Positions 34,759 through 43,003 of a stretch of 64,000 nucleotides of DNA are shown here, one piece after another (the first letter of the stretch is position 1; each line of letters opens with the position of its first letter). Position numbers and translations under genes: made by a program. Source of the DNA: CALSMU01 sp965230225 (GTDB lineage: Bacteria > Bacteroidota > Bacteroidia > Flavobacteriales_D > Parvicellaceae); contig CBDDKM010000009.1 in the NCBI GenBank assembly GCA_965230225.1, forward strand, positions 62,001-126,000, in the 5' to 3' direction. The notes beneath the pieces were generated by a model. The model saw only the letters and a program-made list of their open reading frames with translations. It did not search any database and was not told the DNA's origin.

Positions 34759-36039
34759 ATGAAATTTGAAGAATTAAAATTGAATACTCCAATCTTAAAA
34801 GCATTGAGAGATGAAAACTATTTAGAGCCAACTGCCATACAGGAAAAAGCAATTCCAATGGTGTTGAAAAGAAGAGATTTACTTGGAAGTGCTCAAACTG
34901 GTACAGGTAAAACAGCAGCTTTCGGAATACCAATTATTCAACATTTGTACAATGATCATCAAAAAGGGAGTGGTAAACGAAAAATAACTTCTTTGATTGT
35001 TACTCCAACTCGCGAATTAGCGATACAAATAGGAGAAAGTCTAAAAGCTTATGCAAAGTATACTCACATTAAGAATACAGTCATTTTTGGAGGTGTTAAT
35101 CAGCGATCTCAAACCGATGCGTTAAAAAGAGGAGTAGACATTTTGGTGGCAACACCAGGAAGGTTACTCGATTTGATGCAGCAAGGTTATATATCTCTGA
35201 AAGATGTCAAGTATTTTGTTTTAGATGAAGCAGATCGGATGCTTGATATGGGATTTATTCATGATATTAATAAAATATTAGAGAAACTTCCTAAGGAGCG
35301 ACAATCATTGTTTTTTTCAGCTACAATGCCTAAAAATATTGTAAACTTATCCAGAAAAATATTGAGAAATCCTGAGAAGATTGCTGTTACACCAGTATCA
35401 TCTACCGCTGAAACAATTCAACAATTCTTGTACCTAACTAACAAGGATAAAAAGAAAGCATTATTACTCCACATTCTTAAAACTCCAGATATAGAGCAAG
35501 CGTTGGTGTTTGCCAGAACTAAACATGGAGCAGATAGAATTGTAAGAGATCTTCGAAAGAAAAAAATAGAATGCGCAGCCATTCATGGGGACCGATCCCA
35601 AAATCAACGTCAAAGAGCATTGAAAGATTTTAAAGCTGCAAAAATCAGTGTGTTGGTGGCAACAGATATAGCTGCAAGAGGAATAGATATAGATAAATTG
35701 AAATATGTCATCAATTTTGATATTCCCAACGAGCCGGAAACGTATGTTCACCGAATTGGTAGGTGTGGTCGTGCAGGGGAAGAGGGAATTTCTATTTCCA
35801 TTTGTGAGCCTGAGGAGAATGCTTTTATTAAGGATATTGAAAAGTTGATCAAAAAGAAAATCGAATTAGCAAAAGACAATCCATTTCCTCAAACTGATAA
35901 GCCAATGAATAAGGCTGAGAAAAAGGAGTTCGAGAAGGAAAAACAGAGAAAAAGACAAGAGTTTTTTGCTAATAGAAATAAAAAGAAGAAGAATCAGAGA
36001 GCTGGTCAGAAACCTTGGGGGAGAAGAAAAAGAAGGTGA
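34759..36039 (+). CDS. DEAD-box RNA helicase, RhlE-like
   Basis: A 426-aa cytosolic helicase: Q motif (P-T-A-I-Q), Walker A A-Q-T-G-T-G-K-T (45-52), P-T-R-E-L-A, T-P-G-R, D-E-A-D, S-A-T, and motif VI H-R-I-G-R-C-G-R. The tail (about 375-426) is rich in Lys/Arg, typical of RhlE-type proteins that remodel ribosome precursors or structured mRNA. It has a 164-bp upstream region with a perfect inverted repeat. Single-gene unit; mazG follows after 73 nt. Confidence 0.92.
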   Translation: MKFEELKLNTPILKALRDENYLEPTAIQEKAIPMVLKRRDLLGSAQTGTGKTAAFGIPIIQHLYNDHQKGSGKRKITSLIVTPTRELAIQIGESLKAYAKYTHIKNTVIFGGVNQRSQTDALKRGVDILVATPGRLLDLMQQGYISLKDVKYFVLDEADRMLDMGFIHDINKILEKLPKERQSLFFSATMPKNIVNLSRKILRNPEKIAVTPVSSTAETIQQFLYLTNKDKKKALLLHILKTPDIEQALVFARTKHGADRIVRDLRKKKIECAAIHGDRSQNQRQRALKDFKAAKISVLVATDIAARGIDIDKLKYVINFDIPNEPETYVHRIGRCGRAGEEGISISICEPEENAFIKDIEKLIKKKIELAKDNPFPQTDKPMNKAEKKEFEKEKQRKRQEFFANRNKKKKNQRAGQKPWGRRKRR

Positions 36040-36112
36040 TTATAATGTTTACTAGACTTAATGGTTGAAAACAATTTTGATAATCAAATAAAGGTTTTTG
36101 TACTTTGGTCTT

Positions 36113-36889
36113 ATGAATAATATTCAAGATAAACTCAAAGCTTTTGAAAGGTTGTTAAACATCATGGATGACCTGAGGGAAAAATGTCCATGGGATAAAA
36201 AACAAACCCTGGAAAGCCTTAGGTATTTAACCATTGAAGAAACCTATGAGTTAGCTGATGCTATTCTGGAAAACGATATGGATGAGATCAAAGGAGAACT
36301 CGGAGATCTCATGCTTCACATGGTTTTTTATTCTAAAATTGCTTCCGAAACCAATCATTTCGACGTAGCAGATGTTCTGAATACCGTGTGTGATAAACTG
36401 GTGGAGAGACATCCTCACATTTATGGAGATGTGGAAGCAAACTCTGCCGAAGAGGTGAAGGCCAATTGGGAGAAGATTAAATTGAAAAATGGTAAGAAAT
36501 CTGTTTTGGAGGGAGTACCCAAATCTTTACCTGCCATGGTAAAAGCAACCAGAGTACAAGAGAAGGCTAGAGGAGTAGGGTTTGATTGGGATAACTCGGA
36601 GCAGGTTTTCGAAAAAGTAAAAGAAGAATTCTCGGAACTTCATCAGGAAGTACAATCCAAAAACACAGAAAAAATAGAAGATGAATTTGGAGATGTTCTA
36701 TTTTCTATGATTAATTATGCTCGTTTTATTGGTGTAGATCCAGAAATGGCACTAGAAAGAACCAATAAAAAATTCATTAAGCGATTCAAATACCTGGAGT
36801 CAGAGACTCAAAAGGCAGGTAAAGATTTACCTGAAATGTCGCTAGAGGAAATGGATAAATATTGGGAGGCCGCTAAAAAAATGGACTAA
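36113..36889 (+). CDS. mazG: Nucleoside triphosphate pyrophosphohydrolase MazG
   Basis: About 258 aa. Two MazG helical domains are present: C-P-W-D-K-K-Q-T and E-E-T-Y-E-L-A-D-A-I with G-E-L-G-D-L-M-L in the first, and E-F-S-E-L with D-E-F-G-D-V-L-F in the second. These acidic motifs bind magnesium. The enzyme hydrolyses NTPs to NMP and pyrophosphate as a housecleaning function. The frame opens at TTG 36098, but ATG 36113 (M-N-N-I-Q) fits the family N-terminus. Confidence 0.92.
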   Translation: MNNIQDKLKAFERLLNIMDDLREKCPWDKKQTLESLRYLTIEETYELADAILENDMDEIKGELGDLMLHMVFYSKIASETNHFDVADVLNTVCDKLVERHPHIYGDVEANSAEEVKANWEKIKLKNGKKSVLEGVPKSLPAMVKATRVQEKARGVGFDWDNSEQVFEKVKEEFSELHQEVQSKNTEKIEDEFGDVLFSMINYARFIGVDPEMALERTNKKFIKRFKYLESETQKAGKDLPEMSLEEMDKYWEAAKKMD

Positions 36890-37060
36890 TTCTTATTCCC
36901 TTTCTAAAATTGTTAAAAACACTTGAGTTAGCAATAAATTCAAGGGGTTAGTTGTTGTCAATAGTCTGGTTTTGAAATAAAAATCAAAAAAAACTTTAAA
37001 ATTGGTGGTAACCTTTTGGTAGGTGGTCCATTAATTCTATAAAGACCAAAACTATTGGAT

Positions 37061-39613
37061 ATGAAAGCACTACTTATTGGGCTTGTTGCCACCGCTTCTT
37101 CGTTATATGTAATTAATGAGCAATTAAACGTAAAAGATAATATTACCGGAAATACTAGTTTCGTTAACTTAATCGAAGCTGATAAAAATTCTGAATTGGT
37201 ATTGAGCCTGGAGCTAAACCACTCCGGATTGGAAAATGTTCCGGAAAATCTGGAGCGATTTACAAACTTACAATCACTTTACTTATCTCATAACTTCATA
37301 GAGCGCTTACCTGTGGAACTTAAAGATTTAAAAAGTCTGAGTCTGCTTGACCTTAGCAATAATTCTGAGTTGGATATTAAGCACTCTGCTCAGGTGTTGA
37401 ATCAATTAAGTCATCTGGAAGAATTGTACATGAGCAACTGTATGTTGTCCTATTTGCCGTTTGATTTTGGAGGGTTGAATAAGTTAAAAGTACTGGACTT
37501 AAGCGATAATAAATTGGGCGAGTTACCTTATTACATGTCGGATTTAACTCGATTGGAGTATGTTAATCTAAATGGGAACGAATTAAAAGAATTGGGGTAT
37601 GCACCTAGTTTATGGAAAAACCTTAAGTACATCGATCTAAAGGGAAATCCGGAATTAAGTCTTGCCAGTTCAATTCAGTCTCTGTCTTTCTTAAAGAAAT
37701 TAAAGGTGGTGGAATTAGATCAGGTTCGGGCATTACCGGAAAACATTAATGAGTTAAAAACTGATCAGCTAATCATCTCTAATAGTAGCATAAGCGGAAT
37801 GCCTGAATCTTTCTCAAATGCACAAATACACCAATTGCAATTAGAAAATTGTGGGGGTAGTGATTTCGAATCAATTTGTAAGTCTTTGTCAGGCTGTGAG
37901 GAGTTAGAAGAATTATCCCTTATAGGAGGAGTAAATAAATTACCAGGCTCTATTCATCAGTTGCATCAATTAAAGAAATTAGATTTAGCAAAGAATGGTC
38001 TGAAGAAACTGGAACTGACTGCTGAGAACTTTCCATTGTTGGAAGAATTGAATGTAATGGGAAATAACCTTAGCGATAAGGAATTGGAGCAATTACAAAA
38101 GGAATTTCCGAACTTAAGATTAATTGCAGAAGGCATAGTTCTAAACAATATTGAGAAAGAGGTTGATCCTCCTATCAAGAGCATGCAAATTCCATCTGAG
38201 AATTACAGTGTGGTGGGTAATGAAGCAACGGAGTTGGAGTATGATAACTCTAAAATTATAATTCCGGAAAACGCATTCTTAGATAAAGAAGGAAATGTAG
38301 TTAATGGAACTGTAGATATTGAGTATCGTGAGTTTCATGATCCGGTGGATATTATACTAAGTGGAATTCCAATGGGATATGATACTGCAGACATCAAGGG
38401 GACTTTAGAGAGTGCCGGAATGTTTGAATTTAGAGCTTCATCTCAAGGCGAGGAAGTGTTTCCTAATCCAGATGCGATTATCAATGTAGAATTGGAGTCT
38501 AAACAATTGAGAGACGGATACAATAGGTATAAGTTTAATGAAGACTCGGGTAATTGGGAGTACGAAGGTGTTTCTCTTATGCAAGACTCGTTAGGTAATG
38601 TTATTTCTGAAGAGGAAATACTTGTTCAAAACGAATTGCCACTTTTCGATAATCAAAATTACGTTCCGGTGTTACCAGCCTTAAAAACGGATGCTTGCTT
38701 CTTTGGAATGAAAAAAATTAAGGGAACAAAACATCGGGAAATTACTTGCCAGATTCAGGGTGCAGGAGTTGCAGAGTATTCCAGAAAATTTACCCTGCAT
38801 AAATTATTAAGAAAGTTTAAAGTAGTTTATGCCGAAGAAAACGGGAGGAAGTACAGTAAGTTTCTTAAAGGATTTGCCAAGGAAAGCAAAAAGCTTAGAG
38901 GGCTGGATGTGGATTATTTTAAAGGGTATCAGTTTAAAATCGATAAGGAAAAAGATCGGTTAAACCTTGTAGCTGATTATTTGGATACAACATTGGTGAT
39001 TCCTGTTAATGTACTGCCAAGAACTGCCAATCCGGAGAGGATACAAAAAAGCAATGCCAGGTTCTGGAAGTTGTATAAGAAAACAAAAACAGCAGAGGAC
39101 AAAGAGAATGCTAAAATTGAAAGAAGCTTTCAAAAGGCTCTTAAGTCGAGAGATTTAAAGCTAGAAAACGTTCAAAATACCAATCGATTAAATGTGATGG
39201 CTTATAAAAGAAAGTTTAAACCACTTAGGGCTGTAACGAGAGTACTTCCATTGGCTACTTTTGGGATCATTAATTCTGATTGTTTACCTCCACTAATGGA
39301 AGAGGAAGAAACGTTCAAGCGAATTGAATTGGTAGCAGAGCATACCAATAAACCTTTGGCTCCAACTAAGGTGATGGTGATTAATGAAAAGAGAAACAGT
39401 GTGAAAACTTATTATGCCAATCAGGTACGATTCAATAATAGACAGGAAAATTCGATTTTCGCCATTCTGGAGGATGATAAGGTGGGGATTATTAAAAGTA
39501 AAGAGCTTAAGAGTATCCTCAAATCAAAAGATCTGGAGATCGAAATTCCTTTAACCATAGTAGATTGTAAAAAGAAATCCATTACAGAATTAAAGAAAAT
39601 GATTAACTCTTGA
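37061..39613 (+). CDS. Leucine-rich-repeat protein with C-terminal beta-rich domain
   Basis: An 850-aa protein. A short hydrophobic N-terminus (about 3-17) could be a signal peptide. Around ten LRR units with the L-x-x-L-x-L-x-x-N pattern (S-L-Y-L-S-H-N, L-D-L-S-N-N, L-D-L-S-D-N, V-N-L-N-G-N) run from about 45 to 355. Next is a conserved Bacteroidota domain with I-I-P-E-N-A-F and Y-R-E-F-H-D-P-V-D-I-I-L-S-G-I (about 405-445), and a basic C-terminal region of unknown fold. The next gene starts inside the stop codon (TTGA overlap), so the two are coupled. Start ATG 37061 is preferred over TTG 37055. Confidence 0.75.
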   Translation: MKALLIGLVATASSLYVINEQLNVKDNITGNTSFVNLIEADKNSELVLSLELNHSGLENVPENLERFTNLQSLYLSHNFIERLPVELKDLKSLSLLDLSNNSELDIKHSAQVLNQLSHLEELYMSNCMLSYLPFDFGGLNKLKVLDLSDNKLGELPYYMSDLTRLEYVNLNGNELKELGYAPSLWKNLKYIDLKGNPELSLASSIQSLSFLKKLKVVELDQVRALPENINELKTDQLIISNSSISGMPESFSNAQIHQLQLENCGGSDFESICKSLSGCEELEELSLIGGVNKLPGSIHQLHQLKKLDLAKNGLKKLELTAENFPLLEELNVMGNNLSDKELEQLQKEFPNLRLIAEGIVLNNIEKEVDPPIKSMQIPSENYSVVGNEATELEYDNSKIIIPENAFLDKEGNVVNGTVDIEYREFHDPVDIILSGIPMGYDTADIKGTLESAGMFEFRASSQGEEVFPNPDAIINVELESKQLRDGYNRYKFNEDSGNWEYEGVSLMQDSLGNVISEEEILVQNELPLFDNQNYVPVLPALKTDACFFGMKKIKGTKHREITCQIQGAGVAEYSRKFTLHKLLRKFKVVYAEENGRKYSKFLKGFAKESKKLRGLDVDYFKGYQFKIDKEKDRLNLVADYLDTTLVIPVNVLPRTANPERIQKSNARFWKLYKKTKTAEDKENAKIERSFQKALKSRDLKLENVQNTNRLNVMAYKRKFKPLRAVTRVLPLATFGIINSDCLPPLMEEEETFKRIELVAEHTNKPLAPTKVMVINEKRNSVKTYYANQVRFNNRQENSIFAILEDDKVGIIKSKELKSILKSKDLEIEIPLTIVDCKKKSITELKKMINS

Positions 39614-40401
39614 GAAAGGTAATATTCATATTGTTACTGATCAGTAGTGCAGGATTTAGTCAGTCTAAAAAATACATTGCTTACACCGATACTTTTGTGC
39701 TGAAAGAGAATTCCTATATCGAGAATAACGATTGGAATTCCTTTTTCTCCAGTGTTGATTTGAGTGAGGAACTCGACCCAATGGACATTGATATGGAGTT
39801 GCTAAACGCAGCTGTTTTTTTTACGGTAAACAAGAAGAGAAAAAAGAGTAGAAGAGTGCCGTTTGAGTATAATACTTCGTTAGCAGTAGCAGCTCAGTCT
39901 TATGCCACTTATTATAATTCGTTTTCGTTTAGAAAGTCCGATTGGAACAAGCGAAAAGTAAAGAAAGCTGCCAGACACACGGTGAAAGAGGAAGGGTATT
40001 ATGGATCGTTTGTAGATTGTTTTGTAAACAATTCTCCTGTTCTTAATAAAACTATGTTTAGAGACTTTTATTACGACAAGCGATTAGCGAAGGAAATAGG
40101 TGATGATTTAGGACTGTTTTATGGTCAGCGTCTTAAGGCAGGAGACTCTATTGGTGAGCCGGAACCCATTGAGAAATATACTTATCAGGAGTTCGTGGAT
40201 AATTTAGTTAAGGGGTGGTATAGAGGATTAAACAGAAGAACCATGAAAAATAAAGGATATTCTGTAGCAGCTTGTTATGTGGTGTTGGATAAAAAATCGC
40301 TTTATAAAACCAGAATTCCCAATGCTAAGGCTATTTTTGTACTTGGAGGAAAGCAAACTGATTTACTTCCTGATGAACCCATGATTACCTCTACTGAGTA
40401 G
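39610..40401 (+). CDS. Secreted CAP/SCP-like domain protein, coupled to the LRR gene
   Basis: A 263-aa protein with a signal peptide (about 1-17, G-F-S-Q). The segment with N-K-K-R, V-P-F-E-Y-N-T-S-L-A-V-A-A-Q-S-Y-A (about 72-102) resembles the first helix of CAP/SCP (PF00188) proteins; a later W-Y-R-G-L-N with G-Y-S-V-A-A-C-Y matches the second half. The CAP family's paired histidines are not clearly placed, so this is a divergent member at best. It starts at TTG in the TTGA overlap with the LRR stop. It ends 11 nt inside the convergent DUF6340 gene. Confidence 0.55.
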   Translation: MRKVIFILLLISSAGFSQSKKYIAYTDTFVLKENSYIENNDWNSFFSSVDLSEELDPMDIDMELLNAAVFFTVNKKRKKSRRVPFEYNTSLAVAAQSYATYYNSFSFRKSDWNKRKVKKAARHTVKEEGYYGSFVDCFVNNSPVLNKTMFRDFYYDKRLAKEIGDDLGLFYGQRLKAGDSIGEPEPIEKYTYQEFVDNLVKGWYRGLNRRTMKNKGYSVAACYVVLDKKSLYKTRIPNAKAIFVLGGKQTDLLPDEPMITSTE

Positions 40402-41440
40402 TTTCCAATCTTAATTGTTCGTTTTTTGCTAATCTTCTTTTCAGGATGTTTATGTAATCTAACGCACGTTTGTCGTTATAGTCAGTATAAGCCAGGGAGG
40501 CCCATTCTATGGCTGTTTCCAAATCTCCGTTAATTTCGCTAATGATGGCCATGTTGTAATGTGCTCTACCAGCTATTTTCATTTTAGGATTGTCCAGTTC
40601 TTTTTCCCAGAGTTCGGCTGCGCCGTTCCAGTTTCCCGTTTGCGCTCTTCTCATAGCAATTTGGAATTGATCTGTTCCCCGTACATAGTAATATCTGGAT
40701 ACTCTTACACGAAAAGGCAATATTCTGCGTGCATATCGTTGCCCCATTCCATTACTTACATTTAATACAGCTTGTTTCCTACTGGAAACCGCTTCGATAG
40801 CTCTAACTGGATTAACACCTTTTCCGGCAGTAACAATGTTTTCGTGGATCAGAAATTCATCCCTTAATTCTCTGGCTTCCTGATCGTAAATTCTCCACCC
40901 TGCTTTAATCACAGAAGTAACAGTAACCTGATGTTCTATTCCTGGTATTTTCAATCCTAATGGATTAGTAATTTCTACTGGTACTGCTTTATAATCTACT
41001 CTCGAATCAGTATCGTAAGAAGAAAGAACGAATAGAGCTTTTACATCATTTTTGTTGCAAATTTGGTCCACCTCACTCCACGACATAGCAGCAGGAAATA
41101 TCCCCATTCCAGGGCTATTTACTTTAACACTATCCACGATTTTTATTTCCTTGAACTGTTGGTTTTTGCCCAGTTCAGTTTCCAGTCCTAACATGGCTTC
41201 ATTGGCTCCATCCTTGTCCAGGTTTTTTCCTTCTGCCGATAGGACTTTATCTATGGCGTCAATCTTACTATGGGTGTTTTCGGTGGGAGTACTTCTATTG
41301 ATAATAGCAACATTTTCTATCCCAACTGGAAAATAAGCAGGAGCAGGCTCAGTAACTGAAATGGTAAGTCTGTTTACTGGGCTACAAGAACCATATATCA
41401 GGCAAATAGCTACTACAAAAAATGAAATGTAAATTCTCAT
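40391..41440 (-). CDS. DUF6340-family lipoprotein
   Basis: A 349-aa lipoprotein (Y-G-S-C-S, cysteine about 19). The N-terminal half has a nucleotide-unrelated mixed fold with repeated strands; the C-terminal part is TPR-like (about 265-345, with A-H-Y-N-M-A and A-I-E-W-A). The overall layout fits DUF6340, a family restricted to Bacteroidota with no assigned function. The gene overlaps the convergent CAP-like gene by 11 nt. A near -7 box (TACTTTAA) lies about 30 nt upstream of the ATG. Confidence 0.6.
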   Translation of the reverse strand: MRIYISFFVVAICLIYGSCSPVNRLTISVTEPAPAYFPVGIENVAIINRSTPTENTHSKIDAIDKVLSAEGKNLDKDGANEAMLGLETELGKNQQFKEIKIVDSVKVNSPGMGIFPAAMSWSEVDQICNKNDVKALFVLSSYDTDSRVDYKAVPVEITNPLGLKIPGIEHQVTVTSVIKAGWRIYDQEARELRDEFLIHENIVTAGKGVNPVRAIEAVSSRKQAVLNVSNGMGQRYARRILPFRVRVSRYYYVRGTDQFQIAMRRAQTGNWNGAAELWEKELDNPKMKIAGRAHYNMAIISEINGDLETAIEWASLAYTDYNDKRALDYINILKRRLAKNEQLRLETTQ

Positions 41441-41500
41441 GGGTCATTCGTTTTCAGGAGTTAAAGTAAGAATAATGCCCAGCGTGAGGAAACAATTTAT

Positions 41501-42034
41501 TTAGAATAAACTCAATTGATTATCGATGTTAGCATTTTCCAGTTGTAATAGCTTTCTTTTAGCATCTATGCCTCCTGCATAACCGGTTAAACTTCCATCC
41601 GAACCTATAATTCGATGACAAGGAATAAAAATGGAAATAGCATTAGCACCGTTGGCACTAGCCACAGCACGAATGGCCTTTACTTTGCCTAGTTTTTTAG
41701 ATAAATCCAGATAACTTTTAGTTTCTCCAAATGGTATTTGAATTAATTCTTTCCATACCATTTGTTGGAATTCACTCCCTACCGGTAGGAGGGGAATATT
41801 AAAGGTTGTTCGATGACCTTCAAAATACTCATTCAACTCAGTTTTAACCCGGTCTAGAAAAGAAGAGGATTGGTGTAAATAATCGGCATTAAGGCCTTTT
41901 TGAACTCGCTGATCAATTCCTTCTCTGTTTTTACGATATCTCCAATCACAAAGACAAAGTTGATCTTCAAATTCGCCTAAAATCAATTCTCCAAAAGGAG
42001 TAGAGAAGTAGTCTGTTGTTATAAATTGATCCAT
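41501..42034 (-). CDS. ogt: Methylated-DNA--[protein]-cysteine S-methyltransferase
   Basis: A 177-aa DNA-repair protein that moves the alkyl group of O6-alkylguanine to its own cysteine. The active site is P-C139-H-R, followed by G-Y-A-G-G, and the recognition helix has R-A-V-A-S-A-N-G-A-N. Length fits Ogt without an Ada domain. An 11-bp inverted repeat lies directly before the ATG. Confidence 0.93.
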   Translation of the reverse strand: MDQFITTDYFSTPFGELILGEFEDQLCLCDWRYRKNREGIDQRVQKGLNADYLHQSSSFLDRVKTELNEYFEGHRTTFNIPLLPVGSEFQQMVWKELIQIPFGETKSYLDLSKKLGKVKAIRAVASANGANAISIFIPCHRIIGSDGSLTGYAGGIDAKRKLLQLENANIDNQLSLF

Positions 42035-42039
42035 GGTAA

Positions 42040-42074
42040 AGGCTAAATTGACTACAAGATAGCCAATTTAGCCT
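42040..42074. repeat. Perfect 11-bp inverted repeat between PorP/SprF and ogt
   Basis: AGGCTAAATTG (42040-42050) and CAATTTAGCCT (42064-42074) with a 13-nt spacer. It starts 5 nt upstream of the ogt ATG and 19 nt after the PorP/SprF stop. No strong T-run follows on the minus strand, so it may be a weak terminator, an attenuating hairpin or an operator over the ogt start. Confidence 0.6.
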
Positions 42075-42092
42075 ATATTAATGAAGCTTGTT

Positions 42093-43001
42093 CTAGAACA
42101 TTCTGATTCCAGGACTTCTGTCTCCGAAACTGTATCCTAGCATGATCTCATGGGTTCCATTCGAAAACCTTCTAATGTCAGAAAGAGTAATGTCGTATGC
42201 ATACCCAACTCTAAACCGAAGATTCGTTTGAAACTCAATCATTGTAACTAAAGCATCTCCAGATCGATATGAAGTACCGAACCAAAGCATGTCTTTATAA
42301 CTTAATTGTAAGTTAATATCTGCCTGTAGAGGGGCATGACTAACGTATTTAATTAAGGTAGAAGGCTTTAGTTTGAAATCTTCATTCAATTCGAACAAGT
42401 ATCCCGTAAACAGAAAGTAATGACGATCGAGGAAAGAGGATTTGCTGATGTCTAATCCAAAATTCAGGTCATTGCTTTTTGCCAACAACGTTGGAATGGA
42501 TAACCCGGCAAAAAACTTATCGGTATTAAAATAAGTTCCAAACCCGAATGAGGGTAATAACATGGTTCTTCCTCCCATGAATTCTGTATCTCCATCATCC
42601 CAAACCACCAACGAATTGTCGTTGGAAACAAAATTGGATATACCACCTTTAATCCCAAATGCCAGGGTAGAGTTGGACCCTAGTTTAAGGTTGTAGGCGT
42701 AATTGGCATGAACATCTGTTTTCTTAGTAACACCAATTACTTCGTGTCCCATGGTTAGTCCAACTCCCATTTTGTTGTCTTTTAATGGACCATAAACCCC
42801 TAATAGGGAGGTTTTAGGAGCGCCTTCAAAATTTGTCCACTGGTTTCTATGAATCAGTGTGGATGAGAAATAGTCGTTGTGTCCGGTATAAGCTGGGTTC
42901 AGAAAAATCCCATCAAATGTATACTGGCTAAGTATTGTTTCTTGCTGACTAATAGCGTTTAGTCCAAGAAACAGGCTAAGTAATAATGTGAGCTTTTTCA
43001 T
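42093..43001 (-). CDS. PorP/SprF family type IX membrane protein
   Basis: A 302-aa outer-membrane barrel-type protein with signal peptide (about 1-18, A-I-S-Q). Family features: F-L-N-P-A-Y-T-G-H near residue 35, R-N-Q-W near 53, and R-V-G-Y-A-Y-D near the C-terminus. In gliding bacteria, SprF is needed to export the SprB adhesin and is encoded directly after it. Here it also follows the SprB-like giant gene, with a 2-nt gap, so it is probably the dedicated partner of that adhesin. Confidence 0.88.
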   Translation of the reverse strand: MKKLTLLLSLFLGLNAISQQETILSQYTFDGIFLNPAYTGHNDYFSSTLIHRNQWTNFEGAPKTSLLGVYGPLKDNKMGVGLTMGHEVIGVTKKTDVHANYAYNLKLGSNSTLAFGIKGGISNFVSNDNSLVVWDDGDTEFMGGRTMLLPSFGFGTYFNTDKFFAGLSIPTLLAKSNDLNFGLDISKSSFLDRHYFLFTGYLFELNEDFKLKPSTLIKYVSHAPLQADINLQLSYKDMLWFGTSYRSGDALVTMIEFQTNLRFRVGYAYDITLSDIRRFSNGTHEIMLGYSFGDRSPGIRMF

Positions 43002-43003
43002 AA

